Source: Hirudo medicinalis
Lineage: Eukaryota > Annelida > Clitellata > Hirudinida > Hirudinidae
DNA: 64,000 nt
Reading direction: 5' to 3'
NCBI GenBank assembly: GCA_011800805.1
Contig: MPNW01000200.1
Span: 3,922-67,921 of the forward strand
The position numbers and the translations under genes are program-made. Shown here one piece after another: positions 1 through 12,200 of the stretch. Under the pieces are notes generated by a model. That model was not told the DNA's origin. It worked only from the letters and a program-made list of their open reading frames with translations, and did no database searches. The stretch's first letter is position 1, and each line of letters opens with the position of its first letter.

Positions 1-6
1 TCATCA

Positions 7-45
<39 letters not shown>

Positions 46-54
46 TTGTCATTG
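1..54. repeat. GTC/CAT trinucleotide microsatellite
   Basis: The window opens in a run of TCA and TCG triplets. It lies upstream of the first recognisable netrin-receptor exon and is therefore probably intronic. Confidence 0.85.
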
Positions 55-167
55 TCTTAATCAGTCTATGTAATATCCGCGTATCTTCTCAGATGAAATT
101 TGGTGGCGCTGCACTAAGCCAGGTAATAACAATGATCCCAAACAAAAATAATTCATTGCAATGCCAG

Positions 168-1887
168 ATGCCAACATGGATTCACCTCCCAGTTTCTTCT
201 ACAAGCCTCGTGACGTCACTGTAATGGAGGGAAAAGACCTCCTCCTCCACTGTGGGGCTAATGGCAGGGACAGAAATGGAGCACCTGTTGTCACCAAGTG
301 GCTCAAAAATGGCGACATTCTCGATCTGACGTTAGCCAAGTTTTAGTGGACCCATTCTTCAAATTGCATTCGAAATGCAAGATAGCATTTAATATTTGTT
401 TTTATAAATATAAATAAATAGTAATTTATAACTATACAAACAATTAATTATTAGTTATTAATTATACGTGCATTACTATTTTAATTTCTTTATAAGTAGG
501 TCGTTTTTATCAAATTCTTCTGAAGAAGAATGTTTGGTTGAAGGTTTATAAATAGAACTGATTATATTTCAGTATTTATATTATTTATATAGAATATTGA
601 GAATTGAATTAATCAAATTACCTAAATGCATTTGAGCGTGTATTAAGTCGAATGAGGAGCATCTTTCAATTATTTAACAAGTGTGCTGCTTTAAACTTCC
701 CTTGGAATGTTGGCTCACTTGGTTTGCAAGCAATTAATTTTGCTTTGAGGCATTCTTTTTTTGAAGGAATTATTCTGAAATCTACGTCCAATTTGTGGGA
801 CATTAAGTATTCTGCTTCCTAGAAAGAATCTTGAAGATCTTTTAAGCAAGAGTCTTGTCGTGCCACGTTGATGATGTAATGAGATGCGATATTTTGCATT
901 TAAACAGCGTAAAATGCGAGGCATTTAAACAATAAGTTAAAAAAAAGGTGGAAAAACAGAAGGTCCTGCTTGTTGAAGTGTGAATCACTTTTCAAAAGAA
1001 CAATTACAAAGAGATTGTTTTTAAATAACTTGTTTATCCTTACTTCATGTTATTCCAAGAACTTCATTGACATTAACCATTATTATCTCATAGTAATGAA
1101 ATAATTTTGCAAATACTTGTCAGGCAACCACACTTGATTCAATAGTAATAAATAAGCAAGTAATTATTACCATTTCACTTTTTAAATTAATACCAAGTGA
1201 GGTTTAAAATCTCAAAAAATCAAATTTGTTTTTCAGGATATTTTATCTCTTAAAAAAGCCTTATTGATAAAACTTTAATGTTCCTTCAAGCAAATCAGAT
1301 GTGAGGAGTACTGTAATTGGCAGAAGAAGTTTGTACATTAGGGAGACGTCGGGAGAGGATTCTGCTTTTTACACGTGCAGGGCTTCGAACTCCGAAGATG
1401 TCATCGAGTCGACTGCTTATGTGACCGTCACGTGTGAGACCGATTTGTTCATTAGTGTCATAGTTTCCCTTATCATTTAGATAAACATTATTTAAAATAA
1501 TGTAAGGTTAATTTAATAAATGTTCTTAAATTTACACGGTCTAACAGCATCTTATATTTTATTTAACGATATATTTATTTTCAACAGCACCTCCCAAATT
1601 CATGGGCAAACTCAAGTCAAGCATCTCAGACGTTAACAACGACATTGAAATGAGCTGCACAGTACTTGGCAGTCCAGAGCCATCAGTGGTTTGGTTGATG
1701 AATGGTCGGCCTATAGTCGAAGAGCCGGGAGCTGTTAAATTTGAAAACAAAAGAAAGGGTGACGATTACAGACTCAAAATATTTGGTTCTTGTTCCAATG
1801 ACACCGCTATTTATCAGTGCTTGGCAACCAATGAGGTTGGGTCCGCTCAAATAAGTGCCATGGTTACTGTCTCCAAAGATGCCAGTG
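168..1887 (+). CDS. Netrin receptor exons: Ig3 and Ig4
   Basis: Exons 168-332 and 1291-1433 together make one Ig domain: strand-B Cys and core Trp (TKWLKNG) in the first, and the DSAFYTCRASN strand-F motif in the second. Exon 1588-1887 is a whole I-set Ig domain (MSCTVLGSPEPSVVW, then TAIYQCLATNEVGSA). The DIEMSCTV and IYQCLATNE stretches resemble DCC/neogenin Ig4, which sits next to FN3-1, so the first is taken as Ig3. The 168 acceptor has a weak pyrimidine tract and the donor at 333 is inferred from phase and from where homology stops, so the limits of that exon are less certain than the others. Confidence 0.75.
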
Positions 1888-4800
1888 GTAAGAGATTTTA
1901 AAGTTTAAGTAATGTAATATACGTAAAATAATAGTAACAGTATTTTGGAAATTCTCAAAATACATTATTTTGACGAGCACTCAATGAGCTAGTGAAAGAT
2001 TGGTCATTCAGACAATGCATAGCCAAATAGGTGGGCTCCATATTAGTATTGAAGATCATCTCATAATGGTTTCAAATGAAATGACATTTTGTTGGATGAT
2101 TTGGAGTTGAGGCAAATAATAAAAGTTAAGATTGTTAAGAACGTAAGCCATAATTGTTGGCAACTAAGTTGAAAAATGAACCTTGTAGCAAATACATACT
2201 TGTTTCTTGATACTCCGCTTGGAGCTACGACATGGATCCTACGAGGAGTTTCCACCATCTTCAAACGTTTCGGCCCTACGACTCTCCTTACGTTTTCGGG
2301 GGACGGGCCGCATCCGGTGATCAGCCGGATGTTCCTTTTGGTTTTTAACCTTCCGGAGCCATGCTATTCTCGGCAATGCGAGGCTCTCGCTGGCCTTCTT
2401 ATGCCGATCCTTACTGCCTGGACTGGAGCGACTACGAAAGCTCTCATTGGCTTTTTTTTATGTCGCTTACTGCACCGCTTTGAAGCCGACAACCTTCGAC
2501 TATGCGAGGCTCTCTTTGGCCTTCTTGTGTCGATCGCGTCCGCCCCAGTTGCCTAAAGCGGCCATGAAAGCTCTCGATGGCTTCTTCATGCCGTGTATTT
2601 AATATATGCAAACTGGGGTCTAAATTTTTTTTGTAGCATGACTCGGCCACGGGCTTTTATTCGACTCCTTTTGGGTAGTGGTCGATAGAGGCCGGCCCAT
2701 ATTTCCCGACAATACCGCATCTCTCGACCCTTCGTCTCCGTGGATCATTGACACTTGCTGTGACTTCGGAAGACTTTTTCTGGCTTCTCATTTTCCAGAT
2801 CAAGAATGAGGCCGCTTCTGCAGCCCCAGAAATCCTTGTCATAGCCTTTGTTCTTTCTCGGCTAGACAATCCAATTTTAGTGAGGAAAGCATAAGTCGAC
2901 CTGCCGACTACGCCCCTTGCGCCACTTTCTATTACCTTTTCCCACGTTGTCCACTTACCCTGCTGCGATTGCTGCACTGCCTTCATGACTAGGTCTTGTT
3001 CCACCTTTCTCCTCCTTTCCTGGCTAATCATAGCGGCTCTGACTGATGAGCTCGCATGGGACCATTTTTTGGAAGGTGGTTCCATCCAACAGCATGACGG
3101 CCAACCTCTTATTTCCTCAAACATCAGCAAGGCTACTGATTCGTCGACCTCGTTCTGCGCTCGAAATTTCCTTCCAGATCTGAGCAGTGGCTTGATCTCG
3201 CGGATCCTGCTGTCCGTGGAATTGTTGAGCATTCCACTGTGTTCTTATTTTGGAGATGTTGTACTCTTCCACGATGGACCTTAGCGGAAGTCGTAGACAT
3301 GCACTCCTGCTGTAGAGGGAAACCGATGATAACGCTGAAGGAAGGCCTTTGGTGTATCGGTTAACTTTCCTCTTCAGATCCTCGACCACTGACAAAGCAA
3401 TTTCATAGATGGTTAACGGCCAGAGCAGCCTTGGAAGGAGCACGAACTGGAGCAGCCACACTTTAAAGCGCCTTTGGAGCGGCGCCGCCTCGATCGCTTG
3501 CAGATGGTTTGTTGGAATATGACGCCTCTCATACTCTTTCGGTGAGAGATTCGTCAAAAACCCTTCCAAGGCTTTCACCGGTTCCTCGGATACTGTGGGG
3601 ATTCGCTGCCCCTCCACATCGAAGAACAGGCCCTGAAAATTTTTTCCCTGACCATGGCGAGACTCCTGGATTTCGCAGTCTTGAAAGTCATTCGACAACA
3701 CCCTAGCAGGCTGTCTAATTTGTCCAGGGTTTTTTGAACAACCTGCTTCCTGTTCATGACCAGGGTAGTGTCATCCATGAATGCTTTTATTGGTGGCATG
3801 TGCATCCCTTTACCAATGTGCTTCTCTGGGATATTGTACTCAGCCGCCTTCAGTAGGATCTCCATCGCCAGTACAAACATGGAAGTGGAAATCGTGCACC
3901 CCATGACTATCCTAACCTCCAGAGAAATCCACCTTGTAGTAAACATCTTGGTGGAAAACCGCATCATAAAATATTCCTGAAGGATGTGGATAACGGGCTG
4001 TTGTGGTGATGGGCCTCCAATGCCTTCTGTAGGAGCTGGTGTTGACCAACTCGCACGCGTTCGCTAGGTCCAACCATACGACGTAAAGAATCAGCTGGCC
4101 CCTCTTGGTCCTTTGGATAGCCTCCCAAATCATCGAGGTATGCTCGATGCAACCGGGTATACCTGGAATGCCTCCCTTTTGGACTGATATGTCCACATAC
4201 TGGTTAAACATCACATTATTCTGTGGGCCTCGACGCCAAGATAGAGAAAATATTTTCCCCTCTACATTCATCAGCGATATATCCTTTGATATATGCCCTC
4301 TGCCTACTTCCACTCATCATCCGACCGTGGCGGAAGACCACGCTCTCTTAATGAGGGAAAGCAGTTGGTGCAATGTCTTGGGCATCTCTACAGGAGATAG
4401 GGAACGTCCTGGCGCTGAACAGTTTCTTGCTTTCCTCACAACTCCTCTCACCTCCTCGAGCGAAAGAGACGCCAAGCAAAAACGACTGGCCGGCAGCGAC
4501 ACCGCACTGGAATGTCCAACCTTTCCTGTAGAGACTCATGGCAGAGGATGTCACTATGCGTTTTGAGTTTTTAAGTGTTAAATTAAGTGTTCCTCCAACT
4601 TGTCAGGAAAGTTCATCCGATTTCGGATGGTTGAGTAGCGATCTCCCGTATCTGTACGGATTGCTAAAGAAGCTTCTCAAAGCTCTCCTCCTCTCACATT
4701 TCCAATGTATACATTGTAAAGCATACAACAAAGACATACTTGTGATAAAGTCAACACCTCTGTTGGGAGCAACATCGAACCTTACAAAGGTGTGCTCTTC

Positions 4801-6167
4801 CTAAAAACTACTTTTACTTTTACTCATTTTTGATCAGCAGAAGACGAATACTCTCACCACAACACCTCCCTTCTCGATGTCCAAGTTCAAAAGGTCGAAG
4901 ATCAATCAATCGCATTGTCTTGGGAAACCAGTGATGCACCTGGAGCTGCTTACGTTGTACGGTGGAGAGAGATAACTTCAAGGAGGTGAGGGTCTCTAAT
5001 TTTTTTTAATCCGATGTAAAGACTGAATATTAATTGCGTGTAATGGATTTTTTAGTTTTATTATTACTTGCCATTGATCAACTTATTGAATTATCAGAAA
5101 TTCAAATTTATATTTTCATCTTTATTGTTGTTGTGATAAATATAACAACGGTCATTATAAAGTTACAATATAATGTAATTACAATGTAATCATTGATAAA
5201 TTATTTAGTTAATGTTGATGAATGTATTGCAATATTGCTTGTTTTATATGTACAAAAAGTAAGTTAATATTTAAGTTCAAATTTTAGAATAAGATATCTG
5301 AAAACAAATGAGAATGTCGTCACCTTGAGTGATCTACTGCCCTCAAGAAACTACTCCATATCTGTCAGCAGATTGCATGGTGACAGTCACCATGTGACTT
5401 ATCTCCAAGTTCAAACTAAGGATGCAGGTTGGTTGATTGGTTGAAGTAATGAAATTATTAGGACAGTCCTTACAATTACTTTTTAAAATGTTAATATTAA
5501 ATACTTCAGCTGTGAATAAATATGATAATTACTTGAAAGGTAAAAATAATTATGGCATATCATTGTTGTGTGAAGTATTTGTGCAGCATCATCATCGTCA
5601 TCATCATCGTCATCGAGGAGTGCTATTCAGCTCGTTTATTATCATTCTTCAGATGCTAAGGAATATGCCGTCGAAAACCTCCGAGCAATTCCGCTGTCGT
5701 CAAGGTCCATCATGTTGTCTTGGAACTTTCAAAAAGCTCATTTCATCCGATCGATGTCCCTCGTCTACCAACTGGAAGACCCGACCCTGAACTGCACCGA
5801 GGTGCGGATGGATCTTCCGGCCGAAGTCAGCAGCATCCGAGTGGATCACCTCAGACCCTATTCGTTGTACCGCNCCGATCGATGTCCCTCGTCTACCAAC
5901 TGGAAGACCCGACCCTGAACTGCACCGAGGTGCGGATGGATCTTCCGGCCGAAGTCAGCAGCATCCGAGTGGATCACCTCAGACCCTATTCGTTGTACCG
6001 CTTCACACTTGGAGGAGATGACCTCGACATCTCAAGAAAAAGATCATCAGCGGAAGTTCTCTGCCAGACTTATTCGGAAAGTTGGTGGATCTGTTTCGTT
6101 AAATATAATAATATTAATGTATAATATCATATATATTTGTATTCATAATAAATTAATTTATAATAAC

Positions 6168-6202
<35 letters not shown>

Positions 6203-9200
6203 AATATGAAATAATATTCTACTGATAAACATATTATACAATGATAAATGATATTTCCTATCATTTGATTTGGTTATTCTCAACATATAATGATGACGGG
6301 TCATGATATTTTTAAGTTACTTATTTTCTGTTTACTGTACAACATTAAATTATTATTCACAACAGTAAGCTGGACTGGTTATCACTTTTTTTTATCATAA
6401 AAATCTGTTTGTTTAAGGTCCAGGGAGTCCACCCCAAGATGTGAATGTCGAAGTAGACGAACACAACGTAAGACCTTATTTACCACACCGAAGCATGATC
6501 GACACTTTTGGAGAGCATTGTTTACAATTTCTTTTGTTAGAACATTTTTATGACGTGGGAGCAACCGAAAGAAGCCAACGGACCAATCACTGGATTCAAG
6601 GTCAAATACAAAACGAGGTCAAGTAGATCATCTTTAGTAACGGTCGCTACCGACTCAAAACAAAGACACTTGGAGCTTTCTGGTATGAACTTTCTCATTT
6701 TATGTTGTTATATAAAAGTAATAAGCCATATATTAACTTAGTGATAAAACAGAAGTACTGCCGTTGTAACAATTGTTACTTAGCTCCATTATTAGTCACT
6801 GGTGAATGCATCATAAATTGCTTATTTGCATTAGTCATCACAGAGTTTGTTCCAAGATCAATTTGTTTAAAAAGTTTTCATTTTGAACGAGAAAAGAAGA
6901 AATGAAGATAACTTTTGATTGTTAGGGTTCAATGTCGGACAGGAAATGGTGTTCCGAGTTCAGGCATTGAACGTTAATGGGTCTGGACCCTTCTCTCCTT
7001 GGGTGTCCATCAAATCTTCTCACAAAAAGCTCGATGGTGAGCAAAGTCTTTTAAATGATCTTATTGAAATTGACCGATTTGTTGCGTTCTTCAAACCTTA
7101 CTTAAATTGATGAATTTTTCATCAGAAACATTGGTACCAGGTCAGCCAAGTTCTCTGAACGTTCGCTCGTTTGGCAACACGGTTTTTGTAACCTGGTCGC
7201 TCCTGTCGATCGGAGCATCGCGATCAAGGGTTACATACTCAGCTATGGCATCGGTGTTCCTGAGTTTTTCAGGCAGATGTTCGATGCTAAGCACAGGCAA
7301 TATACTGTCAAAAACCTCAGTGAGTAATCCATCATTGATGTTTAAATTTAGAAGTCTTTTATTGTGGATTAGCTGCTTCTTAATGTTAGAATTGATTAGC
7401 TCTGCAAAGTTATGTTAGTGATAATCAAAATTTCTTTACAAATGGTTTCTTGCAGAGCCATCCTCAGAATATGTGATAAGTTTGAGAGCCTTCAATGGAG
7501 CAGGTGAGGGAGAGCCAGTGTACAACTCCATCGTAACTGGGGAATTGAATAGTGAGAGTTTTTATATTTTTTATTTCCTCATGTCAATCATTTGCTTAAT
7601 TTCAAATTCACCTCATATTTTAGTCTTCATGTTATTCTCAGCCTTTTCATTTTGCTATTTTCATAAAGTGACTGTTCTACCAATTCAAATTAAGAGTTCA
7701 ACATGTACATGCAACCCCTCAGAAATTGTAATTTAAACTTATTATCATCATTAAAACACTGACAAAAAGTAATATTTCAGGAGTAAATTATTTTAATATT
7801 GCAATCCATTTTCTAAAATTATTCGTTGTAAAAAATAGACATAACTTGCAGCTTTCATCACACAACTGCCCCTCATTCCTCCAGTGGGATTGAAAGCCAC
7901 CATCCTCAGTTCCACCTCCATCTTGTTGTCCTGGAGTGATGCTTCTGTTTCTTCAAGGTCATTTGATGGCATGCCTGATTTTGCTGCTTTTGCTAACGAA
8001 AGAGGGACTAGAGACAGGTTATACACTGTCAGGTACATATGATCTTGTCATTTTTATAATCTTTATTGCTGATATTTATAGTTATAATATTTAATATATA
8101 TTATTATTTGTAAATTATTTGAAAGTTTGACAGCTGAGTTAATAAGCAGTTGAAACTTAAAAAGTTAAATAGTCGTTTTAATATCTTCACAGATACAACT
8201 TGAAAGCCTCCAAGAAATACAAGTTCATCAACACAACTCAACTCAGCATCATCATCAGTGACCTTCGAGCTGACACAGAATATGAGTTCAGTGTGAAGGT
8301 CAGAATAAAAAATAACAGGACCAGCACTTGGAGTTTAAGTGTTTTCAACAGAACAAAAGAAACAGGTTTGAAGGAATTCCAATTAAATCTGTTTAAATGC
8401 AATTAAATAAAATCAATGCAATTGAATTGAATTGAATACGATTACATACAATTAATTACACTCAATGAAGTCTAAGTAATTAAATTTCAATTAAATCCAA
8501 TGGAACCAAATGATTATAGTTAAATCCAATTAGATGCAGCAAAATATAATAAAATTCAATTAAATACAATTGAATACAATTTACTCCAATTAAATATAAC
8601 TACATTCAATTAAATAAAATTACATATATTTAAATCCAAATACATCCAAATACATCCTGTTAAGTTGTTCCAATTAAATTCAATTCAAATTAAATTCAAC
8701 TAAAACTTTGAAGCTATGAAAACTGATATCGAGAAATATGTATTCCAATGTTTGTAAATTGAATTTTTAATTTCCAATTTATCATTTATTGAAATATTAT
8801 ATAAGACAATATAAACTTTTAAAATTTATTTTATGAACATTAAGAATGAGAATTTTGTTGTTGTGACACAAACAATATGTTGTTCTCAGCACCTTCAACT
8901 GCTCCAAGGGATCTGACTCCATTAGTGATGGATGGTCATTTTAATTCAGTCATCCTTAATTGGCAGCCTCCAAAGACACCAAATGGACAAGTCACAGGTT
9001 TATCTTGAGATATGTTTTGTTTCTTGTGACATTTTCTTGAAAAGCACATTGGCTTTATATTCATCATACATTATTCATTTTGTGAATGATAGTAAAAGTG
9101 ATTAAATTAAACTGCAAGATGTTTAAGATGATTATGATTACATTGCTTTATTGTCAGCAGGCTTACTTGCATAAATAAACAAATCGCTTTTAAAAGTGTT

Positions 9201-12200
9201 TCGTTTTTCTTTTAGGTTATCTTATACACTACACCACAAATGTCTCACACAATGAAAAGGACTGGGTCACTGAAGGGGTCTTGGGAGAGAGATTGACAAC
9301 CACCATCAGGGGGCTTACCCCTGAAACTACCTATTACTTTAGGGTTCAGGCTAGAAACAGTGCAGGCGAAGGACCTCCATCTTCTATTGTGCTATTAAAA
9401 ACTCCTAAACGTAAGATGACAATGTAGACGTCGCTCTAACTTTTATTACATGAAAACAATTGTGTTGCGCCACATTACATATTGCAAGTTTTTATTATAA
9501 TAGCTTTTCTCAAGCAGTTATCAAACAGTATTAGCTGGTTTCTGTTCAGAACATTATAACAACTTCCTTCAACCAGCAGAACAAAAGGTGACTGACATCG
9601 TTGATTCGCAAGAAGAAGAGGAACATTTTCCATATCGCAAGTTTATCAAACGTAAGTTCACATAAATTTGTACTTCAGCTCATTTTCTCATTATGAGGAC
9701 TAAATGCTTTAGTAATGGTCTAAAATTGAGTTTTCATCATATTTGATGATGATGATGATGACGATAATGTCTTACATCATTTTAAATAATAATGTCAGTG
9801 CAATTTCAACATACCTTCACAAGCAAAAAAAGTTTGAAATACAGTTGACATTTTTTTAAATATACACAACTCTTTTGATTTATGTTATCTTTATTGAATC
9901 AATTTAATAAACTGAATGAAGATTCACATGTCAATTATTTTGATTGTTGGCATTTTTATCTTTAGTTCGTCAGAGCACCAGCACTTCACCAACAGCTCCG
10001 TTAGCTGATGAGATTCCCCAGTGGTTATTTTGGGTGGTTGTCGTCAGTCTCGTGCTGTTTGTGTTGTTCTCCATTTTGTCACTTGTTGCGGTGCTGAGGT
10101 GTAGAAGACTGACAAAACTGGATCATAGGAGAGGGTACACAACTCAGCCTTTGCCTTTGAAAATTACTCATTAACAATGGCCATTGCGATTAAATAAAAT
10201 CATGAAATATATTTATTTCAAATACCATTAACAATATTTTTTAATGAGTGATCGATCTTGTTGTCTCATAAAACAAGTTGATAAAAATAATTATCGTTCA
10301 GTCAAAAATCAAAAGCATCGTCAGAAGCGCAGAACATCGCAGAATCTCTGCTTCTCTCTCCTTCTGCTCTTTCTCACTCCTCTCGGTTGCATCGGCACCC
10401 AGTTCCTCCAGATGTTTGTCAGAACCATGCAGACCCTGATTCCATTGCAAAGGTCAATGCTGACCTGAGCAGCACAACTTCTAACACCAACTCCAGGAGA
10501 ATGGAAAGAAAGGAAATGGAAGATCAGGGAGGAATTTGTGGATCATTTTATTACTTCCCATCGAAAATTTCTGGTTCAGGTGAGAATTTCAAGGTTTTTA
10601 GATAAAAATTTTTTAATATTATTCGCTGCTGCCTTTAAGGTTAAGATCATTTTTCTAGAATTCATGACATGTCATATTTATTACCTTAATCTAGCCTCTT
10701 TTAAGAGAGGATCCAGCTCCTACAATCTAGGATGGGTCCATCCATCCACTTCCAATATTAAGGACCAACTTAGTGCAGGAGAGAATGAAACTGACCAGTC
10801 TGTTGTAAATGTCCAACACAGAGTTACTGAAAATCCATACTTCATTCCAGTGGAGCACAAAATTAACCTTATTGATACTTGTAAGTGTTGTAACTCATTA
10901 ATGTACTAGAAAATTATCTCCATTATTAACCTTTTTGATACTTGTAAACATGCAAAATCTTCAAAGAATACGGAAATTCTTTACTCTTCTGTTTATCAAT
11001 TCTAATAATCTAGATATTTAGTGAACAATAATGTGCGGATTCTTGTTATGTAACATTTCTTGACTTTAATATGTAATATTATATATAATATGTAATTGTC
11101 CTTTGCCTCGCCTGCCACCCAGAATGACCTGACCCCTCTCATTTGCTCTCAACTGACCCTCGAGCTCTTCAGGCTTCACCTTAAGACTCGCCTAATCAGG
11201 ATAGCAATAAACTGGTAGCCAAGGCGTCTCTGGCACTAGGCTTACAACGTCCAGCAAATGAATGATTATTGTTATTAACTTATTACAAAATTACATTTAT
11301 TGTGACAGCCATCTTATGAAACTCAAAAAATTGTCAAGTTAATTCCAACATCCTTGGGTTAAAATATTCCAAAACTCATTTTCAGTTCAGAAGAAAGTTG
11401 AAGTTTCAGAAGAGAGAATGAAACTATTGTCAGATGTTCCTCCACTTGCACCTGCTCCTCGGGTTGACGCAGGGGACATGAATGATGGTAAGATATTTTT
11501 GCATAGGCGAAAGCTTTAAAAAATGAAGAAAAAAAAGAATTATTGTTTCCATTGCAATTCTTATGATTAACTTGCTTTTGCCATTCACCCAAAACATCCG
11601 GAAAACCGATGAGATAATTGTCGACCGGCAGATAAGTTTCATTTTGGATATAACTCATTATTAGAGCAATTGATATTTTTCAGGATTGATGAGCTGTGTC
11701 GGACAATATTATCAGAGTACCTATTAAAATATCATTTCCAACTTAAAAATTGATCCAATTTCATGGTCACAATTAAAAATGTTTTGTTGGTGAACATTTA
11801 TTTAGTCACTAGCTCTTTTAAAACGGCCTTGCCAGTAACATACACATAATCAATTTTGCTCAAGCCATTATTATTCACATCCTTCAAATATAACTGATTA
11901 CCCGCCCTCAAAGAACTGGATGATTAAGACGATGCTCCGGCAATGGGATTCGAACCCATGCTCCATCGCGAGAGGCAAAGCCTCAAACCATGCGAGAGCA
12001 CAACGCTCCTCAATCTCAGTAGCTCTTGAGTTTAAAGCTCATATGCAATTTAGGAAAAGGTGAAAGTTGGAAAACTTGAAAATTGAAAATAGAAAAGTTG
12101 ACCTAAGAATGGCATTGAGAATGACGTGTGCTAATTTCAAATCGCTATCGTTCATTGTTTGGGAGGAGTTCTTGGGACAGACAGACACACACACGCAATT

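Noticed and set aside
2176..2556. Plus-strand frame of 126 codons
   Set aside because: It is antisense to the 3' region of an R2-like LINE, including its tandem repeat.
4105..4566. Plus-strand frame of 153 codons
   Set aside because: It is antisense to the reverse-transcriptase region of LINE copy 1, which is the recognisable coding strand.
5712..6124. Tandemly duplicated half FN3 domain as a real novelty
   Set aside because: Exact identity, the N between copies and the frame restoration on removal all point to misassembly.
11930..12010. Functional tRNA gene on the minus strand
   Set aside because: The T-arm is perfect, but no acceptor stem pairs with the 3' strand and the rest is repeated elsewhere as a SINE.
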